From Lodderomyces elongisporus (taxonomy: Eukaryota > Ascomycota > Pichiomycetes > Serinales > Debaryomycetaceae), in the NCBI RefSeq assembly GCF_030384665.1, contig NC_083673.1, positions 1,435,501-1,499,500 of the forward strand: DNA of 64,000 nt. Reading direction: 5' to 3'. The translations under genes were made by a program, and so were the position numbers. The notes below the pieces were generated by a model. It saw nothing but the letters and a program-made list of their open reading frames with translations, was not told the origin of the DNA and ran no database searches. Of this stretch, positions 10,144-22,459 are shown one piece after another (the first letter of the stretch is position 1; each line of letters starts with the position of its first letter).

Positions 10144-10561
10144 AATCGTCAATAACTGAGAAAGCAGCAGCAGCAGAAGTAAGAGTCACGGGTGCGGATG
10201 CTAATGCTCGTGCTTGTGCTTGTGCTTGTGCTTATGCTAATGCTGATTGTAACGCTGCTTTCAATGCTGATGCTAATGCTAATACCTGTAGTTGTGGTAG
10301 TTGGAAGTTACAAGTGATGTGATGGTGCGGAATTCGTTTTGATGAGTTGGACTTGACTATTGAAGTTGAAGTTTGACCAATAGTTAAGTTGTGTTTTGCA
10401 GCACAAAAAACTTGATCTGGTAAAAAGTGAAAACACACACAGAGAGAGAGAAAGAGAGAAAGAGAGAGAGAGAAGAATACGCCAAAATATTGGTAGACGT
10501 TTTCAAGCTCAGAAACTTGTATCAATCAAGAGATCGGAACAAATCAACATTATTTTTTTGA
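10144..10561. promoter_or_regulatory. shared divergent promoter, R2TP gene / YIH1
   Basis: A 418-base gap between two divergent start codons. It contains a loose GCTTGT/GCTAAT hexamer repeat (about 10200-10290) and a GA-rich tract (about 10440-10472). No sharp TATA box or known factor site is obvious. Confidence 0.5.
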
Positions 10562-11593
10562 ATGACGGTTCAAGAGTTAGAAGATGAAATTAGTGCAATT
10601 GTGTCCATATATCCTGACTCTGTGACACATGAGTTGCCACAGATTTATGCTTTTTCTGTACCCAATCATGAATCGATCAGTTTCCAATTGAATTTTCCCA
10701 TCCTTTACCCTGATGAAAAACCGCAGTTGTTGCAATTGATTGTCAAGAATGAAAACACGAGTGAGGGGAGGAAGTTTACGGATACTGTGTATTTGGAAAA
10801 AAAGATTCAAGGAGCTTTAGATGAGACATTCCAACCTGGTCTAGTAGTGATTTTTGAATTATTGACTCGTTTACAAGAAATTTTTGATGAGTATGTAAAA
10901 GAACGTGATCAAATGGAGGCACAGAATCAAACTGCGATGAGAAATACAGGTAAAGCGTCCATAGTGACACTGGGGGAACTGCGGCGAGAAGAGGAGGACG
11001 AGGAACAAAGTATTGGCTTACAAGAGGGTCAAAGTCGGAGTAGCAATAACAGTAACAGTAATGACAACTACAACTACAACTACAACTACAAAGAAAATGG
11101 AAATGGAAATGGAAATGGCAACGTCAAAGAACTGAAACAACGGCAGATAGACTATACTGAGGGTTGGTTTGCTTCCGAACCTATAGTTGATCGCCATTCG
11201 ACCTTCATTGCATATGTCCGTGTGGCCAACACCTTGGATGAAGCACGTGGGTATTTGGATACTTTGTTGTGTGACAGAAAGATTGCTAAAGCGACACACA
11301 ATATTTCTAGTTGGCGGATTCAAAACAAAGATAGTGGTACGCGGTATCAGGATTTTGATGACGATGGTGAGACTGCAGCGGGTGGCAGGCTTTTGCACTT
11401 GCTCCAGATGATGGATGTTTGGAATGTCATTGTTGTTGTTAGTAGATGGTTTGGCGGTATCCACTTGGGGCCTGACAGGTTCAAACATATAAACTCTGCT
11501 GCTCGTGATGCCATTACACGAAGTGGATTATTTTTATTGCAAGATGGAACACATTCTGGTAATGGTGGTGGAACCAAATCCAAAAAAAAGTAA
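10562..11593 (+). CDS. YIH1: Yih1/IMPACT family inhibitor of Gcn2 activation
   Basis: 343 residues from the ATG at 10562. Residues 1 to about 110 are an RWD domain (ELEDEISAIVSIYPDS start), the Gcn1-binding module that lets Yih1 compete with Gcn2. Residues about 205-330 are the IMPACT/UPF0029 domain, with the signature GETAAGGRLLHLLQMMDVWN around residue 268 and SRWFGGIHLGPDRF after it. Between them is an acidic then Asn/Tyr/Gly-rich low-complexity linker (about 140-190) built from trinucleotide and hexanucleotide repeats (TACAAC, GGAAAT). This linker explains the extra length over the roughly 258-residue S. cerevisiae protein. The role is to dampen general amino-acid control and couple it to free actin. 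Confidence 0.93.
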   Translation: MTVQELEDEISAIVSIYPDSVTHELPQIYAFSVPNHESISFQLNFPILYPDEKPQLLQLIVKNENTSEGRKFTDTVYLEKKIQGALDETFQPGLVVIFELLTRLQEIFDEYVKERDQMEAQNQTAMRNTGKASIVTLGELRREEEDEEQSIGLQEGQSRSSNNSNSNDNYNYNYNYKENGNGNGNGNVKELKQRQIDYTEGWFASEPIVDRHSTFIAYVRVANTLDEARGYLDTLLCDRKIAKATHNISSWRIQNKDSGTRYQDFDDDGETAAGGRLLHLLQMMDVWNVIVVVSRWFGGIHLGPDRFKHINSAARDAITRSGLFLLQDGTHSGNGGGTKSKKK

Positions 11594-11730
11594 ATAGGTT
11601 TCGAAAGGTATGTTATGCTTGATCACGAGGTTTAATTTCTGGGAGTTTAAAAACTTTTAAAAAGAGTTGTAAAAGAGAAAAAGGGATTTGCACAGGACAG
11701 GACAAGACAGGACAGGACAGGGCAGGACAA

Positions 11731-12364
11731 AGGGGTGGGGACTAGGGTGTAGAGAGAAATTCTTTCCCTTATAGAAGAAAAAAATAAAGGTGTCTTGTTT
11801 TGGTGAATGTACAGTCATTTGTAGCTATAGAGTGGTTAATGAGTTTAATTATTTGTTCGACAACATTTAATTGTTGTATTGATGTAAAAGTTGGAAAAAG
11901 AAAGTAAGGAGAAAGTAAGGAGAAAGTTGCAGAAGAGAGCTGTGAATGTTTGCGTTAAAGTTGGTTTAAACCAAGATTTTTGCTGATTAAGCCGATTAAA
12001 AAAGATTTGTGTTTTTTCCTTTTTTCGATTTTCATTCTCTTCCTCTCTCTTATACCTTTTCTGTTTGCTTTCTTACTTTTTTGGTTCTCTGTTCTTACTT
12101 CTTTGTCCTTCTAATTACCCCCACCTTTTAGTTTTCTATGTTGTATTTTGTTGTATACAAGCTGTTAGCAGAATACGTTTGATACAGTCCTGTGCGGGGA
12201 TCAGAAAGGAACGGAGAATCAGAATCAATTTCAGATGAGTAGTTGTTGACAATCAGCAGATAACTCTTTTTTTTTTTGTGAGAGGGGAGAAGGGGGGTTA
12301 ATATAAAATAGAATTGAGAAAGTATGTGTATGGATACACCATCTTCTATCTTTTTGTCTCACTC

Positions 12365-12409
<45 letters not shown>

Positions 12410-13521
12410 ATGTTGGGAAAAGTTGTTTGAAAATTGGATAGTTTCTGTTGAGGAGTGTTTGATGGAAAAAAAAGAGTACCTTTCCTTGTCCTGTGTCTTA
12501 TTACGGTTCTGAAACTTTTTCGAATGACCTGCATTTTCAAAAGTTAACCAATGGACTAGATAGACAAGGACAAAGACAAAGACTAGTGAGAATGAAGAAG
12601 TAGAAGAAGTAGAAGAAATATTGTGGATTGGCATTGGAAAAGCTTACATCAAATCTTTCTAAATTTTCTTCATTATAGTTCTCAATTTTCGCAGTACAAT
12701 GCATATTGTGTTAAATGTATACCTATTTAGGAAAGGTAATTAGACACATGTTTATCAAATCTTGTCGCTGCGCATTCACGATAAGAGCGAGATTTGAGAT
12801 TCTTTTCGTTCCTTGTTACCCGCAACACTATTGAAATTGGAAACAAAAAGAAAAACAAGCAAAGAAGAAGAAGAAGTGGCAAATAGAAATTGTGCAACAA
12901 CTATGTCTCTTGACAAAACACACATCTCGGCGGACTACAGAAGTTAGGGAATGACGGCAAATACTCTTTGTTATAAAAGTCATGAAAAAGTGTGTGGCTA
13001 CCATTTATAGTCTTTTGTTCACTTGTCCTGCGTCCCAACGCCAATCAAAACCAAATGTTCAGATTATCGTCTGTTTCGGAATTAAGCAAAAAACGAAAGC
13101 ACAAAAAATGTTGAAAGGAAAAGGAAAAGGAAAGCCACGCAAGCTCTTTAAGCCTTTGTTGATTTGATTAAGGTTTTTGATAAAACTTCTAGTGTTGATC
13201 AACTGGATTGTAGAATAGTGTTGAGTAATTTTGTGAAATCTCCAAACCGCGGGAATTCTCTACAGCTGTTGTTGTTCTTTTGCTTTGTTTTTCTTTCATT
13301 TGGTTGTCTCTTTTCGTGTTCAGGTTAACAAAGATAATATGTTAAATCAAATGAAGATAAGCAGAGACTTGCGGAAAGCAAGAGTATGAGAAAATGGTAA
13401 ATCCGCTCTTTTTCCTTTTTCCTTTCTCTGTTTTCCTTTCTCTGTTTCCCTCTTCCCACACCTCAACGAGTTGTTGGAAAATTGGGAAGAAGAGGGGAGG
13501 GAACGAAGAAAAGGAGAGGGG
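11731..13521. promoter_or_regulatory. scattered AGGGG (STRE-like) sites
   Basis: AGGGG, the core site of Msn2/4-type factors, occurs at 11731, 12283, 12291, 13493 and 13517. Several are embedded in G-rich simple sequence, so the count is inflated by composition. Since the next gene encodes an Msn2/4-type zinc-finger protein, autoregulation is conceivable, but the sites lie 2.5-4.3 kb from its ATG. Confidence 0.25.
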
Positions 13522-14930
13522 TGGGGGGGGGGGGGTCCTCTTCCCTATAAGGTTTCAAGCTTAAACTATATATATTCGATTTGCCTCGCACTCGTAACTC
13601 TACTTTTGAAGACATTATAGTTGATTGTAAAACAAATACAAATGTGTGGTGTAATAGAGTATTTAGAAAATGTCGACTCAAGCTCAAAAATCTTAATCTG
13701 AAACTAATTGAACCACGAGCAATTGCCAAACGAAAAGTAAATTAAAAAATATATATAAAGAATTAAAAAAAAAATAGCAATGGCATTGGCAATGGCAATG
13801 GCAATGGCAAAGATGTGATTGACTCAAACACTTGGCCCTTTTCCACATGTACATAGTATACCATAATTTTGTTTCAGTTCAAGTTGAGTAGACACTGGAG
13901 TAGCCATCATATTCTATCATCCTTAATTCATTTTGATTCTCTCCTCTCAATACTAATTATTCTTTTTTAAGGCAAAAATCTGGAAACGTTGTTAGCTGTT
14001 GATGTTTCGTGTTGTTCCAAGAGATTCTTATTCTTAGAGTCTAGACTCTACCCCAAACAGCTCAGAAACAAAGAAGTTTGTAGCAAGGTACACTACCACT
14101 ATATATTTCCACCCCACACACACACACACACACGCACACACACACACAGAGTGAAACAGACAGACAAAGAATTAGAGTTTGAAAAAAAAGTAGAATAGAG
14201 TGGCAGTATTCTTATTATGTTTCTTCAAGGTATGTGCATCCACACCTACATAGATACACACATACATAGGTAAAAATATAGAGACTATGTTATCATCAGA
14301 CATGGACTCTAAAGTAATATTATGATTATTTTTTTTTCTGCCATGTTTTATATTTTTTTATATTTTTTAAATTCTTTTAATTCTTTAATTCTAATTTTAA
14401 CCAATTACACAGACACTGTCGGAGACAGTAACTCTTTGCTCTTAATTGTCTTTCCTTTCTATTTCTATTTTTATTTATTTTTATTTATTTAATTTATTTT
14501 ATTTATTTTTAAGAAAAAACACAAAATTTTGTCTGAATGCTTCAATTGGTGTGCGAACTAAGTCCGATTGGCTGCAGACAAAAATATAAAGAGTGACTTA
14601 GTCTCTAGCCACTTTATATTCAATTCTATTCTTGTGTTGTTCAGTTCTTGTGTTGTTGTTGTTGTTGCTGTTATTCATTTTCTTTTTTCTTCTTCTCTTC
14701 TCCAGTTATGTGGTACCTTTGTTACAACTTATTTATAGAATCAGCATCATTATTGCAATCACTAGCCTAATCAATTGGTTACCTATTGCCCCCAAAACAG
14801 TTTCTGGTTGGTGTGTACAAATATTGAGTACAAAGTATATAGTCAGTATGGTATATAGCAAACGCACATACCGAAAGACTCGTGGTTGAACAAATAAGAT
14901 TTGTACTTGTTATTATCATTTATAAAAAAT

Positions 14931-15050
14931 ATAAAATAAAATAAAATAAAATAAAATAAAATAAAATAAAATAAAATAAAATAAAATAAAATAAAATAAA
15001 ATAAAATAAAATAAAATAAAATAAAATAAAATAAAATAAAATAAAATAAA
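14931..15050. repeat. (ATAAA)24 microsatellite
   Basis: A 120-base uninterrupted array of 24 copies of the pentamer ATAAA, about 1.0 kb upstream of the zinc-finger gene start. The purity suggests it is young or actively length-variable. Confidence 0.95.
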
Positions 15051-15221
15051 AGTAAGAGTTTATGTGTATATGTGTATATGTATTGACGCTACCACGTGTA
15101 TCCTAATTCTTATTTAAGAAACTTAAATGAAAAAAACAACAATTAACAAAGCAAAAAAAAACTAGAGTACAACAGAGCACAAAACCAATATATAGTAAGC
15201 TTAACTAACTAAAAATACTGT

Positions 15222-15904
15222 GTATGTACACAAGCACACAAACTAACTTACTTACTTACTTGCAGACAGACAGACAGACAAACTTATCTTTGTCCATTGT
15301 ACATAAACTACATGTGATCTATACCACACACTTTTGCTTTGTTGTTTTTTATTTTTTTATTATTCTTTATCTGTTCTTTTTATTTTTTATTTTTTATTAT
15401 TCTTTTCTACACAAAAAGACGAGGACTTAAAGAGGTACTTGTGTGGAAGTGAATATAAATATATTCATATACAATCGAAAAATCACTCAAATCTTGCAAC
15501 CACATTTTCCAACAATCTATACAAAGAGAATAAAATATTCAGAGCTTACAGATTTGAAACCAACAAGATTATACACCACTATTTAGATATCTCCTTTTTC
15601 ACCAATCAGTGCTAGCGACAAGAGAGTACACATAGATACTGCCACTCTTTACCACTCTCCACCATTTTCCACCACCTCCCCCCCCCACACACACACACAC
15701 ACACACAACAATTGCCTTCATAACTACTTGGCACTATCCAGAGCCAAATTTATTTTTAAACAGAAAAAACAAACAAAAGACAGAACAGGAACCACCTTCT
15801 GTTCCTCCTTCTCCTTTTCCACTTCCTTTTCCATATCTCAAACAACTGACAAAACCGTACACGATCAAAAACTCAACAGTTTGATTCACCTACTAACAGT
15901 TCAG
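15222..15904 (+). other. candidate 5'-leader intron of the zinc-finger gene
   Basis: GTATGT at 15222-15227 and TACTAAC at 15891-15897 are both perfect matches, with TTCAG ending at 15904. The branch A is only 8 bases from the AG, which is short. Another GTATGT at 14230 could be an alternative donor. The intron would be entirely in the 5' leader, 157 bases before the ATG. Confidence 0.4.
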
Positions 15905-16060
15905 ACAAGTTTCAATTTGTCGATTGACTCGTCTTCTTGACAAATACAACTACACTCAAGCACTCACTTCAAAACACTATTGAGTTTCAAGTGAATTTTA
16001 ATCTATTGCTATTATCCACAAATTCCTTATTTTTCTTATATATATATTTTTTTTTTGACA

Positions 16061-17468
16061 ATGCTTTCAACATTACCTAAATCCCAAACAATTCCCAATA
16101 ACACTTCATCAGCACATAAAGAGAACAAGCAAAATAATGACGATGCTTTTATTATGAATATTGGCTATAGCCCAATTGACGAAGTAGCATCTCATCAGCA
16201 ACTAAATAACCAACAACAACAACAACAACAACAACAAGAACAACTGCTGAAGCAACTGCAACAACACCCGGACAGAAGATCCTCCTATAGTCAACCAGTC
16301 AGTAGTGATACTGTTCTAGACTTGAATAATGAGACATTTTTCAAAACCAACTACAATTTAGGATCAGCAAACTCGACATTGGCCACTGAGCCAGGCATTG
16401 TGGTGGATACAGACTTGAGCACAGCCATTGTCGACAATCCCAATTCCAGCTCTTCAAATGTAGAAAACCATAGTCAGAGCCCAAATAACCACCATGAACA
16501 AACAGAATCACAAACTAAAAGGACATTTGCCAAAATACTGCAACCTATGCACCAACAACACCAGTACCAGTACCAGAATGGAGTAGCTGCCAACTCTGTG
16601 CAAACAGGCAACAAGAATTCTATCAACAGCTTTAGCACAAATGCATTGATTGATTTGGAAGAAGATTTACCAAGTAACATCTCGTACAATTCTTTGAACA
16701 GCTATTTTGCAACACCAAATGCTTCCATAAGCTCTGCCTCCTCGACTTCATCGTCACAGCAGCAACAACAGCAACAACACTCCGCTTGCATCAACAACTT
16801 GCCTGAAAACTCCAAATTTCCTGTAACTCCAACTGTCCAACAATATATGCAATTCCCCAAACAGATGAGACAACATTCAAGCACATTACCAATTGATCAG
16901 TTAACACTGCTTAGCTTGAGAACTCCAAGCTCTGTCTCTTCTACTGCAGCGTATGCAACTACCAATAACATTCTGGGCAATAATCAGTTTGGATCAAATC
17001 AATACCAACTGCAGCAACCCCAGCTACAATTTTACTTTCAAGACTTGAAACAACCTGATTTTGACTTTGTTGGCGAGTTCACTAATGCAGGCACTAGTGG
17101 TGAATACCTGCAGCTGCAAATGCAAAGTCAAATGGAACAACAAAATCAAACCGAAATTCAAACTCAAACTCAAAACTCGAGTTTACCTGTCTCAATCAAT
17201 GAAAATACTGGATTGATCAATTTGGACTTGAATGCAATCGAAGCTGCCACTGCTGCTGCTGCTGTTGCAAATTCCACAAGAAACAGCGTGGACTATTATG
17301 TAAATCCAGATGAGCAGCCAACCGAAACAACAGTAAACCCACGCCAACTAGTCAATCATAGATTTACTACGTCAGTGAGTTCACCTAGTTTGACCACAGT
17401 CTTTGGTGTAAATCAGAATACCATGAATAGTAGTTTGCAACGTCAACAAATGCAACAACAATTACTGC

Positions 17469-17500
<32 letters not shown>

Positions 17501-19135
17501 CCGCAACAGGGATACCAACCACATGATCAATCTCAACCGTTGGTACAACTTCCAACTCAAAACACACAGCCAAGGTCTCAACTGTGGACAATGCATACAC
17601 AGTTTCCTTTGAATCAACCACCTCCACCAGCATTAGAGTCCAATGCAAAATCACATGCGAAAAGTCTTTCCGCCTCTCAGTTTGACTTCAACTTTAACTA
17701 TAACTTTTTCTGGCCGAATGACAACACAGACTTTATAAATGATGTTTCCGGTGGTGCCATGACCAGTACCTCAAACAGTGGTTCAAACGATGGTTCAAAC
17801 GATGGTTCAAACGATGGTACCAACGCGGCTACTGGAGGCGAGAATGACTTTAGCGAAATGCAAGGTGTAGAGCATTTTGACCAAGGCATTGACCCTATCT
17901 CGGTCATTTCTAAATTAGGAAATAGTGGTAACTTAACATCATCACCATCATCATCATTGAAATCGTCCACCATGCGACCCAACAATATGAACATTAGACC
18001 CACTAAAGCCCGTTCGCATTCATACTCGAATGGAATGCACAGTGGCAGAGGGGGGACCAGAAGAAATTCCATTCAATCTACTAGTCATAATCTGGCATCT
18101 TTTTCTGGTGTCTCTTCCTCAACTGCCTTATCATCGTCGTTGTCATCTGCATCTGCATCTGCATCGGCAGCAGCAGCAGCAGCATCATCATCATCATCAT
18201 TATCATCATCATCAGTGGCATCAGCAAATACGAACCAATCTATTGGAAGTAGACTACTTGAGGAGCAAGAACTCCAATATCGTGCTTTGCAAAGCCAAGG
18301 GATAAACCCATTCCAAGCTTCGTTGCTTACTTTCGCAGCTGGCCAATTTGAAAACATCAATGAATCTGAAGAAACAATTGAAAGCGGTTCTCTTACAAAA
18401 TCATCGCAACAAAAGAAAAAGAGAAGGAAAAGCTCTGCTGCTACAACCGGTGTCGGTGTAAGTACCAAGGAAAACAAACCACAGCGTCTTCACCAAGAGA
18501 CAAGTAGAAAGGAGCTGGCTGGAACGCGAAATTCTTCTTCATCCTCGTCGTTAATAACAAACTCACCTTCTATCTCTCCAACGTCAAGCGCACAGTTTGA
18601 CCCAGCTACCTCTGATAGAAAAACCGTCATCCTTACGAAGAAAGAATTGTCTGGTGTACCACGCGGCAACTTTAATGTTGGGAAAAAGGGAGTTGATAAT
18701 GGTGGTGGGGACAATATCGGTGATGTTGATGAAGGTAATAATAACAATGGTAGCAATGATAATAGCAATAATGAAGCAGGCGGGGCAGGGGCAGTCGGAG
18801 CAGTTATAGTGCAAAACAACCAAGGTAACTTTCCTTGTACAAATTGTGAAAAACAGTTTAAGAGATCAGAACATCTCAAGCGACATATACGCTCTGTACA
18901 CTCCAATATTCGCCCATACGAATGCAAATACTGTGACAAAAAGTTTTCAAGGCTGGACAATTTAGCACAGCATTTAAAGACACATGTCAAGACTGATGCA
19001 AATGGTGAGGTGACCATTGTTTTTGGAAATGTAAGCCACCATACAAAAAAGGACAAGGACAAGGACAAGGACAAAGACAAGTTGGACAAGGAAAAGGAAA
19101 AAGAAAGAGGAAAGAGGAAGTTTAAGAAGCAATAA
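16061..19135 (+). CDS. C2H2 zinc-finger transcription factor, Msn2/Msn4/Mnl1 type
   Basis: 1024 residues from the ATG at 16061. Almost all of the protein is low-complexity: Gln runs near residues 52-70 and 470-485, Asn/Ser-rich stretches and an Ala/Ser block near 690-725. Two adjacent C2H2 fingers sit near the C-terminus, about 924-977. Their recognition helices [14 protein letters not shown] and [12 protein letters not shown] closely match the Msn2/Msn4 class that binds AGGGG stress-response elements in the nucleus. The tail after the fingers is a highly charged Lys/Asp/Glu repeat. The N-terminal part could hold activation and nuclear-export motifs, but I cannot identify them with confidence. 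Msn4 or Mnl1 are equally possible names, and Com2-like factors remain an alternative. The gene has a very long upstream region and a candidate leader intron. Confidence 0.82.
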
Positions 19136-19923
19136 GAGTCTGCTGGGCGGACTTTGAGCAAGAATTAAATGGAAAAAGCTCTTCATTTTACTATTATTTT
19201 TTTTTTAAAAGAAAAGGAAGAAAAAAAAAAGAAAGTAAATAACAAAAGATTGGCCACTGGATGGTCGAATAAATGCTAATCAGTTATGAGGAAAATCAAC
19301 AGATCTTATGAACGCACTTTGTTTTTTTGTCTTCAACATTCAGCTTTGGTTCATATTTGTCAATCATTTTTTTATTATTTTTTGAGTTTCTTATACCCAC
19401 ACTTTATTGACATAAGAGAACTATTTACATGTATTGTTAACTTTTTCTTTTCTGCCAACATATGTATAGAATATATATGGCCGCCATGTTGATCATGAGC
19501 ATTACAGTTTCTTGTTGATTTTGAAAGAGTCTACTCACAGAACTTTTATATTACATTTCTTTTTTATAATAAAAAATAAATTATTGAATAAGTTAAAATC
19601 TTTTTGCTCTGACTTTAGAGATTGAGAGAAAAAACCATGAGGCTGTTGAAAAATGACTACAAAATATTGGCGTTGTTCAATATGTCTTGAAGCTCGATAA
19701 GTTTTAGTTTCTTATTTGTTCCTAATTTTGTTTTTTTTTTTATATTTTTGAAATTTGTTGTACTTTTCTGTACACGGTGCAAAGTCCCACACATGCTGTT
19801 CATCTTGCAAGACTCGGTAAAAAAAAAGATACTGAGTAGTAGTCCGCTTTTTATATGTTCTTGTTGTTGTTGTTGTTGTTCTTGTTGTTCTTGTTGTTCT
19901 TGTTGTTCCTGTTGTTGTTATAC
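19136..19923. other. intergenic region between convergent genes
   Basis: Contains A/T homopolymers and, next to the URA9 stop, a TTG/TTC trinucleotide tract at about 19861-19918 that would lie in the URA9 3' untranslated region. No gene seen. Confidence 0.6.
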
Positions 19924-21258
19924 TTATTTGTTCTCGTCGACTAGTTGTTGCCATGTTTTACCCTCTTTTCTCAATTCTGCAGCTAACTCGTCTCTTATTT
20001 TGGCAACCAATCCCGGTCCCTTGTAAGCAAAAGCAGTGTATAGTTCAATGAATGAAGCACCGGCCTTACCAAACTCCAAAGCATCTTTACCACTGGAAAT
20101 ACCTCCACAACCAACCAAGACTAAACCGGTTCCCTTTGTATGCTTTCGAAGTATTTTAAATGCAGCAAGTGATAATTCTTTCAAAGGTTTACCAGAAAGT
20201 CCACCGGTTTGGTTGACCAAGTCGGAATTGGTGGTTAATAGTTTATCTGTAGGTCTTTGGATAGTTGTGTTTGATAATATGATACCGTCTACTTTTGCTT
20301 GCACAGCTGAACTAGCAATTGACTCAATCTCGGGTTCTGATAAGTCGGGTGCTACTTTGACAAGTATGGGTGGCTTTGCGCCAAGCAAATTGGTGCCCAA
20401 TACATTACGCTCAGTAACCACTGACTTTAACAATTTTGTGAGCTTAGCTTCGTTCTGGAGGTCTCTTAAACCTGGAGTGTTGGGAGATGAGACATTGACA
20501 ATCAAGACATCTGCGTATGGCCCCAATCTCGATACACCTTGAACGTAATCTTCAATTTCATCGCCATGTTTGTTTTTACCCAAATTGATACCCAATATCT
20601 TGCCTTGTTGAAAAGAGTTGGAGAATGGATGTTCATTGGGTGTATGTCCTTGCTGGAATTTTTCCAACAACCTGCTAAACCTCACTTTCAAGCCTGCAAT
20701 AACATTGAAATGTCCCGTTGAGTTGAATCCGTATCTATTGATCACAGCATCGTCCCTTGGCAATCTAAAGAATCTTGGTTTAGGGTTTCCTGGTTGTGAC
20801 TCGGGGGTAATTGAACCAATTTCAACATACGAGAATCCACAATTGAAAAGTGGATCGATAACTTCACCATCCTTGTCCAAACCGGCAGCCAACCCAATTG
20901 GGTTCTTCAATTTGTGGCCAAACACTTCGACACCCAATACATCACTTTGGTCGTTTATACCATCGTCGAGCAATCTGGGGTATAACCCATACTTAAGAAA
21001 GGCAATACCTAGTTTATGACCCTGTTCGGCATCGGTTAAAGTACGAATAAGTGGACACAAGACTTTCTCGTGGATCAGGGACCGAGAGTCGAGCAAGTAA
21101 TAGCCAAAAACTGTTCCTGCGAAAACACCAGTAATGATACCAATGGGTGTAGGGATGATGCTCGAGCGTAAAACTTTTTTTGGTCCCGATGCGTTCAATT
21201 GAGTTGAGCGGTGGAATAGCCGTGGAAATGATTTATAGAAAAGACGTGTTTTGAACAT
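19924..21258 (-). CDS. URA9: mitochondrial dihydroorotate dehydrogenase (class 2)
   Basis: 444 residues, ATG at 21258. Oxidises dihydroorotate to orotate with quinone as acceptor, the fourth step of pyrimidine synthesis, at the mitochondrial inner membrane. The N-terminus is a basic presequence ([18 protein letters not shown]) followed by one membrane segment at about residues 35-56. The FMN barrel contains [14 protein letters not shown], the class 2 active-site segment [14 protein letters not shown] near 253-266, where the catalytic base is Ser, and the C-terminal [20 protein letters not shown]. The full length and leader fit the class 2 family. S. cerevisiae instead uses a cytosolic class 1A enzyme (URA1), so this gene places the organism outside that lineage. 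It is convergent with the zinc-finger gene. Confidence 0.95.
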   Translation of the reverse strand: MFKTRLFYKSFPRLFHRSTQLNASGPKKVLRSSIIPTPIGIITGVFAGTVFGYYLLDSRSLIHEKVLCPLIRTLTDAEQGHKLGIAFLKYGLYPRLLDDGINDQSDVLGVEVFGHKLKNPIGLAAGLDKDGEVIDPLFNCGFSYVEIGSITPESQPGNPKPRFFRLPRDDAVINRYGFNSTGHFNVIAGLKVRFSRLLEKFQQGHTPNEHPFSNSFQQGKILGINLGKNKHGDEIEDYVQGVSRLGPYADVLIVNVSSPNTPGLRDLQNEAKLTKLLKSVVTERNVLGTNLLGAKPPILVKVAPDLSEPEIESIASSAVQAKVDGIILSNTTIQRPTDKLLTTNSDLVNQTGGLSGKPLKELSLAAFKILRKHTKGTGLVLVGCGGISSGKDALEFGKAGASFIELYTAFAYKGPGLVAKIRDELAAELRKEGKTWQQLVDENK

Positions 21259-22459
21259 TTGGTTCTACTTTAATGGCGGGATTTGAGAATTTATAAATAA
21301 AAAACTAAAAAGGGAAGGAGAAAGAACGGAAGGAATAGAAAAGTAAGCAATATAGTGAGGGTTATTAAAGGAGTGGTTGGGGAAAGATCAGTGACGGAAG
21401 AGATACGAGGGAGGAGGGAGGAGGGAGGAGAGAGGGGGGGAAAGAAGGGTAAGGGTAAGGGGTGAGAGTAGGGAAGAGGGGCTTGCTAATGGCGGGACGA
21501 GTTTCGCAGGAAAAAAAAAATGAAAAAAAATAGAAGAAAGTTGGAGAAAGGGTGGGTGCGGCGTAGTGTGCTGAGAAAATGAGGTGAGGTTGGAGAAAAC
21601 AGTGACCAAGATATTTATCATCATCAAAGCACAGAGAAAGGGGAAAGAGCTTGGGGACGGAAATTTGGTTGATTAAATTGGAAAACGTATGACCAACCAA
21701 AAAAAAAAAACAAAGAAAGAAAGAAAGAAAGAACCACATCTTATCAATTTTCCAATTACAATAATTGCTTACTTAGTATAACAAATGAGTTTCAATTCTT
21801 AGTATTCCTTTGCAAGCATTTCAATACTCACTTGCTGATCAGATTTCTTTTTTTGTACTTTTTTTGTTGATTTTTCCTGACATCAATCTGTTGATATATA
21901 TCTATATATATTATAAAAGATGTTGGGGATATACTCTATGGTACAATTCCAATTCAGTGTTAGTGTTTATGGCGATACTTTTCAAAGATATCATAAACCT
22001 ATAAAGGTGTACTTCTTTTAAATTTGTTTTCTTTTTCTTCTTCTTTTTCTTCTTCTTTTTCTTCTTCTTTTTCTTCTTCTTTTTCTTCTTCCTTTCTAAA
22101 CAAACACATCTTTAAGCTTAAGGTTGTGATTAGCGATGAATGGTGAACAAAATATATATATATATATATATATAAATTTGATGGGTAGCGCAATATTTGT
22201 TCTTTTTTTTTGTTTTCTTTTCTTCATTGCGCGCTAAGAAACATTTCACCCTATTTTTCAATAAATTTCTTTCTTGGTGATGATCATCACGACTACAAAA
22301 TTACACAACTAAGAATCGTGCTTCAGCTTTTGAAAGGATTATTGCAGTTGAGTTTTTTTGTTTGTTTTTTTTTTAATCAAAAAGAAAGAAAATATACCCA
22401 ATAAACACAGAGTATACACCACATCGCACCACAGTTCATTTCGACATATCCCTCTTTTC
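21259..22459. promoter_or_regulatory. divergent upstream region, URA9 / UTP7
   Basis: No gene seen. The stretch near URA9 is G- and A-rich with GGGAGGA repeats (about 21405-21440). A TTC-rich tract lies at 22029-22096 and a TA run at 22150-22176. Near UTP7 there are weak matches to ribosome-biogenesis signals: a PAC-like AGCGATGAA at 22132-22140 and TATTTTTCA at about 22252-22261, whose complement resembles the RRPE core. Both are one-base-off matches, so support is weak. Confidence 0.35.

Larger units (their letters stand above)
11594..16060. other. 4.5-kb gene-free upstream region of the zinc-finger gene
   Basis: No supported gene. Simple repeats dominate: GGACA-type units at 11696-11729, a GT run at 12369-12408, a C/G homopolymer near 13527-13536, GGCAAT-type hexamers near 13779-13811, CA runs at 14115-14148 and 15686-15707, and a 24-copy ATAAA array at 14931-15050. 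Short open frames (for example 12982-13167) have no recognisable product. A gap this long is unusual in this otherwise compact window and suggests an extended regulatory region and long 5' leader for the regulator gene at 16061. Confidence 0.7.

Noticed and set aside
12982..13167. ATG-initiated 61-codon frame in the long gap
   Set aside because: No recognisable motif, ends in a short GGAAAA repeat; length is within chance for 4.5 kb of sequence.
14632..14889. Hydrophobic frame in the zinc-finger upstream region
   Set aside because: Leu/Phe run comes from TTG and TTC repeats; no conserved features.
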